The notes: generated by a model not told the origin, from the sequence alone. A stretch of 64,000 nt of DNA from Paramecium sonneborni (GCA_905182985.1 CAJJDN010000047.1:331522-395521); one strand, 5' to 3'. Counted from the first letter of the stretch, positions 25,025 through 37,333 are shown. A program made the numbers and translations.

Positions 25025-26089
25025 TCAATATTCTCTTTCCCTTTATTTAATAACTTCCTAAACTTCTGTAACTTTCTTGGTCTTCTTGTGATTTTCTCCA
25101 TACTGCATAAGAAATTCTTAATAAGCCAATCCCATATAATGTCTATATTGTTCTTCATTATTGAGTTTTTTGTAAACAAAAGCTTAAGCTTATAAGTTAT
25201 ATGTGATTGGCATAATATATAATTTGGTGCTATTTTCATCAACATGTTTTCTGAAATATTCTAATATAATAAAGAAATAAAACCTTCAATTTATTTAAGG
25301 ACTTACAAAGCCTCTTTGAAATTAACATCTTCTGGAAGATTTTCACTTGAGGGAGTTCCATATTAATAATATCTCTTTAAATATTTATACCAACATTAGG
25401 AAGTCTAGAATTATGGAAATGAAACATACTTTTGCATAAAATTATTCAGCTTCTGAATTTTATTTCTTTTACTAGAAAATTTATCCCATATAATAATAAT
25501 TCAGACTTGTCAATGGATGTTCGGGATCAGAACTGCAAGAATCAGTGTAAATCTATACAGAAATTAGAGTGAATTAATACTCCAATTGTTAATTCTGTTA
25601 ATGCTTTTTTGTAATCCTTTTAAGCAAAATAGAGTTTTGAAAATATTTTATGCAACTGACCATTATACTCTGCATTCTCCTTTTCTGATATATCTTATCC
25701 CATTTTGTTACCATCTTCACTTCCTTTTTCTTTTGGTTTATTATATTAATATAGATTCCAATAAGCAGCCTGAAGAAATTCTTCAGCTTTTTTTAATTTT
25801 CCTTCTGCTATATATGCTTCTGCCTAAATAAATAACCCAGGAAGAAGAAGAACACTATTTTCACCACCTAAAATCTCTTTATACTCAATCATTGCTTTAT
25901 GAACTTCTTCTGTAGCCTTTTTTATTGCATTAAAGTTACATTCAGCTTGTTCTCTAGTATTGCTTAACGAGCTTATTCAACAATTTTTTTGAGAGCTTCT
26001 TTTGCATCTTCTTTACTCTTTTGTGTCTTATTTTTATCTTTTTCCTTTTCTGGAATTTGAGATTCCTTTAATTTTTAAGAGGAATTCAT
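25025..26089 (-). CDS. ZMYND12-like tetratricopeptide axonemal protein
   Basis: Homologues of ZMYND12 work with TTC29 in axonemal dynein complexes of cilia and flagella. Helical repeats are visible: LLPGLFIQAEAYIAEGKLKK, AEEFLQAAYWNLYQ, IFSKLYFAQKDYKKALTEL, LNYYYMGQIFQQKKQNSEA and AEQFYAKTSQCWYKYL, in the order seen in ZMYND12. The N-terminal MYND zinc finger of the animal protein is absent; here a Lys/Glu-rich start takes its place. Introns of 28, 25 and 23 nt are clear. Near 25941-25975 the frame changes between KIVEQARQAI and EQAECNFNAI. This needs a 17-nt intron (GTTAAG...TAGAG) or a small sequencing indel, so the N-terminal join is uncertain. Product about 323 aa. Confidence 0.7.
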
Positions 26090-27009
26090 ATTAATTATTT
26101 ATCTCTTTATTTGATAATAGTTAAGATTAAGTGAAAATCAATGTATAACAAAAATTATATCAAATATATAACCTCATTTTGAGAAACTTTTCTTCTTTTA
26201 TTATTACCATCACCATTCAAATTTATTTGCTAAACCAATTATTCATATCTATCATTGAGAACTTGCATATCTCTTAATAATTTTATCATTTCTGATATAA
26301 TTAATTCTCCACCTTGATCTTTATTAATTTGTGTGAAAAGCAAAAGAAGCTTATTAAAGTATTTCTTTTAGTCAATTCTTGCTATAAGGAATTATATTTT
26401 AATATAAAAAAAATCAATTTTAGCTCTAAATAATCTATTTTTTTTTAATAATTGTTTGCTTCAAAAGGCAAATGACATGTGAAAATAAAAAATATTAAGC
26501 CCAATAAATATCTGATTGAAAAGTGATCATTCTTTAAGGACTTCAGGATATTTGAAAGACAATTTTTGAACAGTTTTTTTTTTCTTTCCAAAGAGGAAAA
26601 CTCTCATTAAAATTAATTTGATATTCAAAATCCATTAATTTAACTTTTTCTAAAATTCTATTTGTAAATAGAATATGTTTTAAACAAATATCGCTTAATA
26701 CTATTAAAAAATATACCTATGTATTATTAAATTATGAGACAAGTATAAAATCAATAATATATATTTAATAATATTAAACTGCAGCCATAAACTAACTAAA
26801 AATATTAATTTTATAATGTTGCTGTAATTGACTGAATCTATCCAATTATGTTAAAAGATCTCCAGCATTTGCAAAATTAAATTTCTTTATTATTCTACTT
26901 TAAGTATTACTTTTTGAGATCCCCTAACTTATGTAGTTTCAAATAGCTAATATTTTTTACAGAATCTGTGTTTTAAAATAACTTTGCTCCAGGAAGAACA
27001 GCAACTCAT
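26086..27009 (-). CDS. Probable EF-hand-like protein, model incomplete
   Basis: Protein-like frames run from about 26925 down to the TGA at 26086, which overlaps the next gene's ATG by three bases. Readable parts include LLTQLDRFSQLQQHYKIN, INIFSQFMAAVQYYQ, MDFEYQINFNESFPLWKEK, LLFTQINKDQGGELIISEM and INLNGDGNNKRRKVSQNEV. The last two look like EF-hand loops, the second degenerate. A run of ten A near 26574-26583 breaks the frame, and introns of 30 and 18 nt are needed downstream. The start at 27009 (MSCCSSWSK) is only a candidate. The gene may be real with sequence errors, or decaying. Confidence 0.35.
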
Positions 27010-27059
27010 TAAGTTGGTATTTAAAAATACTAAAAAAATAATAATATTAAATTATTATA

Positions 27060-30000
27060 ATGCTAACAATAACCTCAGATGACAAGGGAACATATTATAT
27101 AAAAACGCAATAAGAGATTGAATTAGTAAAAAAACAACTCTAAAAACTAAAGCCCAATTGTAATTCTTATTAAATAAAAAGTAGCTTAGACATCATCATT
27201 TCTATAAAATTAATATAACTAATTAAGTGATTAGTTGAAAAGTCTTGAAGATAAATTGTAAAATGTAAACTAAGCATTTTATGATCAATTAATAAGCAAT
27301 TTTGATAACACTGTTTAAAAGTTACCAAATGTTAATGATAGTATGTTATGAATAAATTAGGAAACTTTTAACCGCAATTCTATACAAATTCTTAAAATAA
27401 TATGTATCAGTAAGTTCAATTGCCATTTATTGACTAATTTTTGAATGTACGCACACTCCCATAAGTGAGGTATAAAAATGATTTAAAATAAATTAAGTGT
27501 AGAACCATTAGGTAAATCAACATTAAAACCAAAAGGATTACATTCGGTTAAAAGTGCAATATAATGTAAGTAAATATTTAAAGATGATTTAATTTAGTCA
27601 CTCGTAAGTTTTAATCAAAAAAACAATCTTAGTAATAATTGAGTAAAGTTGATGATCTAACTTTATATAAGAAAGGGATTACAGAGCTTGTAAACTAAGG
27701 TACGATTAAAAAATAAGACATCAATACTTTATTAAATCAAAACAATATTGCTTTTAGAAATTAATAAGCGAAGTATTACACATTAGATATTCTATAGTTT
27801 TTTTGATTTTACAGATTAATATGGGAGTAAAATTGTTTAACTTGAGAGTTAATCATCTTAGAATATATATAAAACTGATTTGAAGAAGAATGTCATTTAG
27901 ACAAATACTTAGAATTAAAGTCAGCAATAAGTTTAAGAAAATAATAAAGTCAATTTTAATTATTAAAAAAAAATGAGCATTTAAAGTAAATAAAAACCAA
28001 AATATGTGGATGCTAAGGAAGCAACATCATTATCAAAAGAGCATGAAAGACCAATTTCAGAATAATTATAAAATTTAAGTACTCAAGCAGAATATCTTAT
28101 ACATGTTAAAAATGGATTATTATAGACAGATTAATTATAATATGTTTAATTTTAAAATAGATATTATGAAAATTGGAGTAAGATAGAACCAATTTTGATT
28201 AGTTTATAGAAGATAGCATAATCAACATCAATTTAGGATTGTAGAATACTTGGTTCAAAAGTGTAGAAATTATCTTAAGAGTTTGATAGAAGTTCAGTTT
28301 TTACAATGGCAGAGTTGCTTTAATGTTTTGAGAATTGGGAAGATTTATAAAAAATATTAAAGGTTCCAACATTATTATATAAATCAAAAGATGGTAAAAT
28401 ATAAGCAGCAAATAAAATTTCTGCATATTTTAGAGGCTATTAAGCTAGAAAAAATTATTATAGATTGAAGATTATGGTAGAAAAAGTTGTTATAATTTAA
28501 AGATCAATGAGAGTGTCATTATTTAGAAAAAAAGTTCAAAAATAGATAATAAAAAATAATAATTTTATGCTTGAGAGATTTAAAAATAGATAGAATGTAT
28601 TTAAAGAAGAATGGCCATATTTGAAAATATAACAAAGATTTGAGATTCATTTAAATTCATTTTCATTTGAAGAAATTAAAAGATTGTCAATGGATAAATT
28701 TCCTTAGAGATAGAATACTTAAATAACAAGAATATTTAATTTAAAAGATCCACTTGTTCATATAATATATATAGCTCCATTTGATTTACCTAGTGAATTG
28801 ATTGATTACTTTTACAAAATTTTAAATCTTGGAGACATTTCTGATTGTAAAAATAGATTACACTTTGTTTGGCCTGTATAAATATAAATTATAATAGGAA
28901 AATCATAATATCTTTAACAATCATATGGGATTGTCTCAATTACTTTATTATTCACCTAGAGCATTAAAAAGAATTAAAAATTTAATTAGAGGATAAGCAG
29001 CATTTATTGTACCTGGAGTCTGTTCTAATGATGATATTAAAATATCTGATATTCTAAATATTCCTATATTTTCAGGGATTCCTTAATTACATTAATATTA
29101 TTCAACTAAATCAGGTTGTAAAGTTTTATTTGATGAATTACAAATGCCTCAACCTCCAACTATCAGAAATATATATGACGAAAAAGAATTAATTAACTCT
29201 TTGTCAGTTTTAATAATTAAAAATCCTATAATTAATACATGGATAATAAAGGTAGATGATGAATCATAAGGAAGAGGCATTGCTTGGTTAGAAGTCTAGA
29301 AAATGATCAAAAAAATATAACCTCTAGAAATCAATTAGTTAGCATAATTATTGACAAAGAAAATTAAAAAAAAATTACATTATGCTTTTCCTCATTTATA
29401 TGGTGGATATCATGAATTTATTATGAGTATAACTAATAGAGGAGGAATAATTGAAGGAGCACCTTTAAATAGATTATCTTAAATACATTCTATTTCATAT
29501 AACTTTAAAATAGAGCCTAATGGAGAGATTTCTTTATTGGGTTCTTATGAAAAAATTAAAACTAATGAAATTTAAACAATTGCATCTGTAAATCCATAAT
29601 CTTATTTGAAAATTAATCAAGAAGTGTTATGTCATCAGATTGCTTAAAAACTGTATAGTAAAGGTTTAATTGGATATTTTACTATTGATACTATTGGATA
29701 TTAATAAGAAAATAATAAGTAGGGATTTCAGATTATTGGTTTGGATTGCTTTTTAAATCAATATAGTAGTGCCTCTATATACTTTGATTTTCTAATGAGA
29801 GGCAGATTAGATGTTTCTACAGGTAGTTATTATGTAGAAGATACAAACAGATAAGCCAATGTAAGATATTCAGTTTATTGTCCTACAATAATGAATGAAG
29901 GATTGGATGTATTATAATATAAGACATTCTTTTAATTATGCAGATTGGAATCAATCTCATTCAATTTAGAAAAAAAGATTGGATCTACTTTTATACTTGT

Positions 30001-30148
30001 GGACTCATTATAAAGTGGTGTGATTAGTCTAATGACAGTTGGCATTAATTCTCCTCAGGTTATAAAGTACATGATTGATGCTATTGCTTTTATATAGAAA
30101 AATGTTGGAAGAGGAACTGAGCAAATTTAGATTAATACCAGGTAATGA
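27060..30148 (+). CDS. IQCH: IQ motif-containing protein H (IQCH) homologue
   Basis: IQCH is a conserved protein of ciliated and flagellated cells; in mammals it is needed for sperm. The spliced product is 979 aa. An IQ region near residues 405-445 (AYFRGYQARKNYYRLK, IIQRSMRVSLFRKK) precedes the long conserved C-terminal domain. That domain has YYSPRALKRIKNLIRGQAA, VPGVCSNDDIKISDILNIP, YYSTKSGCKVLFDE, WIIKVDDESQGRGIA, RGGIIEGAP and IEPNGEISLLGSYE. The order and spacing match animal IQCH, and the fold suggests an ATP-grasp-like module. Introns of 22, 20, 28, 32, 25 and 22 nt give an exact 980-codon frame. The start is the first in-frame ATG after the short divergent spacer with the EF-hand-like gene. 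Confidence 0.9.
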
Positions 30149-30286
30149 TAATAATGATTTAATTTAGAACTGATAGAGTCAATATGATGTCGATTCATTA
30201 AAAACTTAAGACTATGTTAAAAAGATTGGAAGGAAGTGAGTACAAAATTCAAAATAGCTAATATTTATGATTATTATTACATTAAT

Positions 30287-32215
30287 ATGAGTTCCGTTTA
30301 AAAAGAATTGCAGATTTCAAATTGTAGTGACCGTGGACTAGATTACAATGGTTCATGCTAATGTGATTTAGGCTTCTTTGGGGTTGAATGTGAATTGAAA
30401 TTAGAAGAACTTCATATAGCCACTTATTACACTTTCATAGGATTCTTTTTAATCCTCTTTACATTGCTACTTCTTTTTACTATAAAACAATTTTAACTAT
30501 CACTGAAAATGAATAAAATACCTTCCTATCAAAAGTATGAAATAAATTCAATTATCAATAGAGGATGCAATTACATAAAGAATGTTCTTGGATCGCCATT
30601 AAATTGCATTTTATGTCTAACAATTTTATTTAGTGTTCTCAAGATTATATGGTTAGCTTTAGACCCTTTTTAATTCTATGTACATATTATTAAAATTGTT
30701 CATTATTTTAGGATTACAATGAAAGAGTTTGCGAAAGAATTCTTGCAGAAGTAGTTTACACCATCTTATTTTATATATATGGGATTTTGTTGATGGTTTG
30801 GTATACTATGTATGATGAAATTTCATTTAATATCTCTGAGAAAAAAAAAATTAATTTAGATTAACAATCAGCTCCCAAACCAGAAAAAAGAAAATTAATA
30901 TTTACTTATTACAAGGATATTATGAAGATAAGACTCTTCCTAGTATTAATTGTTTAATTGAGTGTCAGTACATTAAATGGTAATTTTAAACCTTTAATTA
31001 GGATTAAGATTAGGACAATAGTATAAAACTATTTTATATATTGCATATGTAGTGTTATTATTAAATTTTATGTAATTAAGTATGATAAGTTCTAGTTCAT
31101 TTATTTTTGAATTTCTTTTATATGGTAGATCATTAAATCAGTGTATAGAATAGCAACTAAAAAGATTAGATTTAGACAATAGAGAATAAGAAAAAGAGGA
31201 GAAATTAAAATTAGCTTTAAATAATTAATAAGTACTTCTATTGTGTTTTATATCAAAGATTATTCTATCAAAAACTTAATTGATGATTTAATAAGATGAT
31301 CCATTATAATCACCAGCTACACCTGATTAATAAATCTTAAGATTGAGTTCTTTAAGTGCAAGTGATGAAAGTCATGAATAAAAGGAAACATCTAGAAATA
31401 TTATTTAACTTGATAAATTATAACCTCCATCTTTAATTAAAAAATAAGTAACATTTAGATCACCTCAAAATATTCCAACTTAATAAAATACTGAAGTAAA
31501 AAAAGAAGTTTAAAAAAATTTAATGAAAACTATTGTGAGTGAAGAATCTCAAAATTCACTTAATGTTGATGAAGGTTTTAACCATTAAAAAGTTAATTCT
31601 TGTTTACTGAATGAAGAGGATTTTGATTAAATCAACTTAAAATGGAATATATAAAAAGAAAGATCTAATGTTAAGAAAATAAAAAAATAGTAGATTAAAA
31701 TTGTAGAAAAAACTAAATAATAAGTTAATGAAAATAAAAGATAAAAAAAAGCAACTCTAAAAAATAATGCTAAAGATGCAATTCATTTAGATTCTTTTTA
31801 AAATGAAGATGATAAAAAAATAAAAAATTAATTAGCTCAAGCATATTAAGATGAAATGGTTGCTCAATAAAAGTAAATTAGAACTGCAAATCTAAATGCC
31901 GATAAAAAGGTTTTAGCTAAAATATAGATGCTTATTTATGCTGGAGTATTACTAGAGATTTGCTTTGGAGCCTTATCTGTAGTTATTTTATTAACGGATT
32001 TACTAAAATAACCTGTAGGTTAAATTGATTCTTATTTTAGGAACTATTTGTTATTTGTATATCTCAGCTATGCTTCAATTCTTATCTTTGATTACTGTCT
32101 TGAAACTCTTTCGAGATGTTAAAAGCCAAGAAGTCTTGAATCTCATTTGGATACAGAAAGTAGGAAATAGAAAAAATAAAATTAATTAAAAGTATTTTTT
32201 TACAATTCCCCTTGA
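30287..32215 (+). CDS. EGF-like, multi-transmembrane surface protein
   Basis: Spliced product of 624 aa. Near residues 10-36 a cysteine-rich EGF-like module is visible (CSDRGLDYNGSCQCDLGFFG). Several hydrophobic helices follow (TFIGFFLILFTLLLLFTIK, CILCLTILFSVLKIIWLAL, ILAEVVYTILFYIYGILLMV). A long polar cytoplasmic-type loop of about 250 residues rich in Lys, Gln and Ser comes next, and a final pair of helices (MLIYAGVLLEICFGALSVVI). This could be a 7TM-type receptor, but I do not recognise a family. No clear signal peptide is present, so the start may be incomplete. Introns of 32 and 22 nt are inferred. A 37-nt alternative intron near the end would move the stop to 32279. Confidence 0.7.
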
Positions 32216-32341
32216 ATAAACAAGATAGGATGAATCCAAAAGAAGATTTGAGTAAAGAATCAATATGCATATAAGGTGATAATTTTATTATTAATCTGTA
32301 TTTATTTATACTTATAGAAAACATAGATTAATTAATTATTT

Positions 32342-35300
32342 TCATTTAATCTCATTATCACTAAATTTTATTAAATTATTAGATTAATATTAACTTAATT
32401 GCTCTGGATTCTTTATTAATCCCATTGATTATTTTACAATTCTAGTAAGTTTCTTAGAACTTGGTCTATTCTGTAATAACATACTTTTAAAACGATTATC
32501 TATAAGTGCATCACTTCCATTATCAAATATATATGTTAATCCTAATTCATGATAAAAATCATTTCTAATCATATTTTTAAATATTACTCATAAAATTACA
32601 CTAAATTAGGGCGAAATCTCTGATTATCTTTTAATTTATTATATTCATAAATCATTTATTCTTTATTATATTTAGGATAATAGCTATGAAAATCAGCTCC
32701 CTCTTCAAAATTATTTATTAACATAAATTAAGACTCTAACTATTATAAAATTAAAATGAATATACCTTATTTTGTTGTTCTCTTTATTCTTTTTCTTTCT
32801 ATTATTAGTTATAAGCATTTAAAAGTTAATCTAATATTTCATTTTAAGTCTTAATTTCTTAATAAGTTAATTTTTCTGTTTATTTATCTTCTCCTTCATC
32901 ATCAAAATCAGATGAAGATACAGTCTAATAATCTGAATATTATTAATTATCATCCTCTTCTTCTTCTTTAAATTTCGAAATTACTTTCATCGATGTAGCT
33001 ACACATTTAGTTTAAGGAAATTCACATTATATGATTTACTCTTCTTAATTAAATGTTTTCTAATGGATCAAAATACTAAATTCTAAGACTGAAAATGTAT
33101 CATACTTTTCAAAATTTCTTAACTTATCATTTATTAAGCTTTTAAAGATTTTATCTTCATTTCTTATTCAGTAATATAAGCTTTCATTTTTCGATACTTA
33201 GTTTTATCTTCTCTAAATCTTGATTTAAAAGGACCTAATCTAGGAGGTTAAGCAAATTTCTATTAGAGTTCTAGTTTTTCTTCGATAATTTATCCATTTT
33301 CATTATCCTCCATCAAATTGCATTCATCATATTAAGCCATTAATTTTTAAGCAAGATTAGAAGAAACTTAATTTACAGTCTTGAATATAGATAAAATAAA
33401 CAATTACAAATTTAACAATATTTTTATGTCGAAGTGCATGTATATAAACTCTATCATTTCTTTCATATAGACTTTGCATTTTCTTTTAAAAATTGGTTTT
33501 AAATTAACAATATTGCTATTATTCAACAATAAAATGCATATCTGGACAATCAATAACTGTATGATCATCTCTAAGACAACCATAACAAAATACATTAATA
33601 AGATGATAAGCTTTATTGAAAATAATTTCATCTTTGATTTAATGAAATTTTTCCTAAAATATAAATAATAAGATACTAAATCAATTTAATTGGATTTTAA
33701 TAATTGAGTAAATAAAGTCTTATCAATATAGACAAGCGATGAATAATTAACACTTCTTGCAGAAGCAGTTCTAGAGAGTCCAGTAAAGAATCCAATTTCA
33801 CCAAAATAATCTTTTTATTCTAATTTATTGAGTTTCTGAGTATTTCTTTATAAGATAATTTCAATATTGCCACTCTAAATGAAATAAAGATGTTTTTCAG
33901 TAGCAATTGATTCATTTTCAAAAAAGATAAATTCTTCAGGTAAAGCAGTAAATTATTTGAATGTTTTGGTAACCTACTTAAGGAATGTTTTTTAGAAGTT
34001 AATTCTTAATGGAGGACAATATCCAAGAATAGTACCATTTACTTATATTTCAAATTCAAATTTGAGAGCATATGATAGATTATCAGTAATATGTTCAAGA
34101 TTAAAGATGGCTTCTTGTTCCCAAATATAAGTAAGATATTTTTTAACTTTGTTTTGTAATGGGACAGGTATTTAAAGTTTTTTCATGTATTTTAAAATTT
34201 GATTAGATTTCTTTCTGATTTCTGCTTTTTTATCTTCCATTCCTTATAGTGATGAGCCAATGCTATTAAGAGTAACTGAAAAGACAACAGTAGCAATCAT
34301 AAGAAAGAAGATTCCGAAAAGTCTTTCTAAAGGAGTTCTTGGTGATATATCTCCATATCCAACAGTATTCATAGTTGTAACAGCCCAATAAAGTGAATTA
34401 ATATATTTAACTGACCAATCTTCATCATATATTCCATAATAATAAAGCCAATTGTCAGTAGTGTCTTCATTAACAGCTATGTAATGGAAGATACATCCTA
34501 ACCAATGAGACCAAAATAATACAAATCCACTAAGTTTGATAAAGCTTACTATAGTAGAGAGCATAATATTTAATTAAATAGCTTCTTCAATTTTATCAAA
34601 GAATACCTTCAATTTAGCCAATCTGAGCAAACGAATAATTTTGATAAATCTCATAAATCTAACTAGTCTGAGTAAAGATAGAGTTTGTGTATATTTAGTA
34701 GCATCTTTAGAAGTTTCAATCGTATTACTCTCTTCTTCACTGATTCCAGTTGAAGCAGTAATTATAGCATCATAAGGAAATGATGCAGCTAGATCAATCC
34801 AAAACCATAGTTTAATGTAATTAAGTACTATTTATTTTCTGCTATAGATTGGTATTCCTTTTCTATATATGCTAGTATTAAATGTAATGATGATATCAGA
34901 CATAAACATTATATCTATTATTTAATCTAATGTTGCATTTATTTCAACATCAAAGCTTAATTTAAATGGAATACTTAATATTTCATAGAATATCAATAAC
35001 ATACAGAATGTGTCCCACATTAATTTACCATAACCATCTGCATGAAACACCCAAGTATCACTTTGATTTTGAATTACATTTCTATTAGTATCTTTGAATT
35101 TTAAGAAACTCTATATTTTAGATTTCACTTTCTAAACAATCGCCTACCTTTTCTTTAATTACTCAATTTTACTTATAGTTCTTCTTCTCAATAAAAATTG
35201 GCTTTGTTGTTGTTCTAAGAGTGCTAGATAATGATTCAAATGGCAGTTCTAACTTTTCTATCTATTTCTTTTATTTTTGAAATTCATCCTCGTCAGAAGA

Positions 35301-35524
35301 ATTCTCCAATTTATCATTTAATGTATATAATTCAAACTAACCTAACGGCCTCTTTCTAAAATCATTTGTCCTTGTTTCTTTAATCTTCTTTCTAAATTCT
35401 GTTTATCTTTACTAAATAATACTTCTCATGTATTTACTCTCCTTATCTCTGAAGTTGAAGCTTATGTTGCTGTTTACAATCCTCCTCTTCTTAGTCCTAA
35501 CTTTGAATTTATGACAGTAAACAT
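32342..35524 (-). CDS. Voltage-gated K+ channel with cyclic-nucleotide-binding domain
   Basis: EAG/HCN-type channel of the plasma or ciliary membrane; 998 aa. Six transmembrane segments are visible. S4 is arginine-rich (LLRLVRFMRFIKIIRLLRL) and the pore carries TVGYGD (34349-34366), the K+ selectivity filter. After a C-linker (KYMKKLQIPVPLQNKVKKYL) comes the cyclic-nucleotide-binding fold with FGEIGFFTGLSRTASARS, including the conserved RTAS turn that contacts the phosphate. A long acidic and glutamine-rich tail follows. Seven introns (26, 25, 23, 28, 35, 26 and 23 nt) bring the model to exactly 999 codons; the 35-nt one is unusually long here. Such channels in Paramecium control membrane potential and swimming; ligand choice is not determined. 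Confidence 0.92.
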
Positions 35525-35566
35525 AATTATTTATTTATAATATATATGATAACAATTATTAATAAT

Positions 35567-37161
35567 TCATAAATTTGGTTTTTTAAGTTCCATTCTATTA
35601 TCATTGAAATTACCTTTATTCTTTTCTTTTTATTATTATTATTCTTATTATTCCAAAGCTAATTAATATTTTTCTAATGACTCTTCAACTATTTTACTGG
35701 CTTTTTAAAAACAGAAATGGAATGTTTCAATGAAGGTGTCCATATGTCTAAAATTATTTTATTTAATAATACTCTTTAGTATGTTATGGTTATAGATTGA
35801 CTCTCAATCTAGCCTGTCCCATTCGAACAATAGGATATTCAATTCCATTACAATGAATACCTTCATCAATCATTAATCTTGTAACAACTCTACAAACTAA
35901 TTCATTTCCAATTAATAAAGGAAGAATAGGTGATGGATATCCTATTATCTAATACCCTCTAGCATTTAGTTCCTTTTTCATATAATGATAATTTTCCATC
36001 ACTTTCACTCTCAATCTATTTCCAACCTCACTATTTAGAATTCTTAATTGAGCCAGCGCAGTAGCACACTAAACTGGATTCACTGAGTTAGTAAACATGT
36101 AAGCTGATGAAAAGAATTTAAGATAATCTATCACTTCAAATGAATTGCAAGCCACCCATCCAACATTAGTAGATAAACATTTAGATCCTCCAGACATTAA
36201 CAATACATTCGAGAAATCTTATAAACCTTATAATTCAAATACTCCCTTGCCTATTTGAATATATTTATTAAAATACCTGTTTTTCCCATACATCCAAAAT
36301 CATGAGCACAATCAATTAATAAGAATGCCTCATATTTCAAAGTCATTTTTTATAAAGCAACCAAATCAGTATAATCACTATCCATACTAAACAAACCTTC
36401 TGTAACTACTAAAATACAAGCATCAGGATTTGCTGTTCTAATTTCTGATACTTTTTTCTCCATTGCTTCCAAACTCAAATGAGGAACTCTTAAAACATTC
36501 TTTGTGGCTGCAAAAGCACCTTCTGTTAAACAATTATGACATAATTCATCCATTACCACATAATCATAAGGTCTTTTTTTAATTATCATCATTGTTACCT
36601 TATTAATCCTTTTATGACTCCAAATCCTGCTAACCATCCTGCACTATAAAGAATTACTTCCTTCATTCCCCAATAATCCTTTAACTCTTCCTTTAACTAC
36701 ATATAATATTTTGATGCACCAAATGCTAAAGGTGCTCCACATGAATTTACTGAATATTCCTATGCAGCATTTGCAGCTGCTTCCTTAAATTATTTCAAAA
36801 TCTAATACTTTTGCTTATTCATTTGTGCATAACCCTAAATAATCTGCTGATGCAAAGTTTATACCGTAAAATATATCTCCATAATCGTCCATTCCTATTC
36901 TTATATTTATATTTTTTTACCATAACATTCTTGAGCTGGAGGAGACATATTTCTTCTCTCATAAAGAATTATTTTCTATTTCCTCAATGATCCTACTAAA
37001 TTCTAAAATCCCTTCACTCTTTCAAACAAATTCTATTTTCACATTAAGTTTAATACCTTTCCTTCCACATTTTTATATTCTAAATGACTCAATTTCAAAT
37101 TTGAAATTGTTATACTTCTATCAAATTCCTGATTTACATTCAAACTTGGGTATTTTTACAT
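35567..37161 (-). CDS. PLP-dependent alpha-oxoamine synthase family enzyme (serine palmitoyltransferase-like)
   Basis: Fold-type I PLP enzyme, 480 aa, resembling serine palmitoyltransferase, KBL and ALAS. Visible motifs: PPAQECYGNGMDDYGDIFYG, INFASADYLGL, VNSCGAP.AFG, VVMDELCHNCLTEGA, VVTEGLFSMDSD, LIDCAHDFGCMGKTGKGV and LLMSGGSKCLSTNVGW. The Lys in GGSKC sits where the Schiff-base lysine is expected. The usual DEAH reads DCAH, keeping Asp and His. The C-terminus is a Gln-rich tail that is not part of the family. Introns of 24, 26, 25, 26, 26 and 25 nt give exactly 481 codons; the start MQKYPSLNVNQEF was chosen because conserved sequence extends upstream of the internal MSPPAQ. Substrate unproven. 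Confidence 0.82.
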
Positions 37162-37333
37162 CTTCCTTTTTTTTTCTTTTAATTCAAATATTATCTTGCC
37201 TCAGAAATTCCTGATTTGAATCATTCAAAAGTACTATACAAATTTTTCAAGATTAATTAAATGCGTATTATTTTATTACATAATATTATTAAATTATGTA
37301 TCTAAATTTAAATTTCAAATTTATTTTCTTTAA

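Larger units (their letters stand above)
23418..25756. repeat. Exact 1169-bp direct repeat around a single N
   Basis: Bases 23418-24586 and 24588-25756 match at an offset of 1170, separated by the N at 24587. Left and right unique flanks together reconstruct one ZMYND12-like gene and one coiled-coil gene without interruption. As with the other two N-flanked blocks, an uncollapsed contig overlap is the simplest explanation. Confidence 0.9.

Noticed and set aside
34244..34564. Short 106-aa reading frame inside the channel gene as its own gene
   Set aside because: It is simply one exon stretch of the K+ channel, ended by a TAA that codes for glutamine here.
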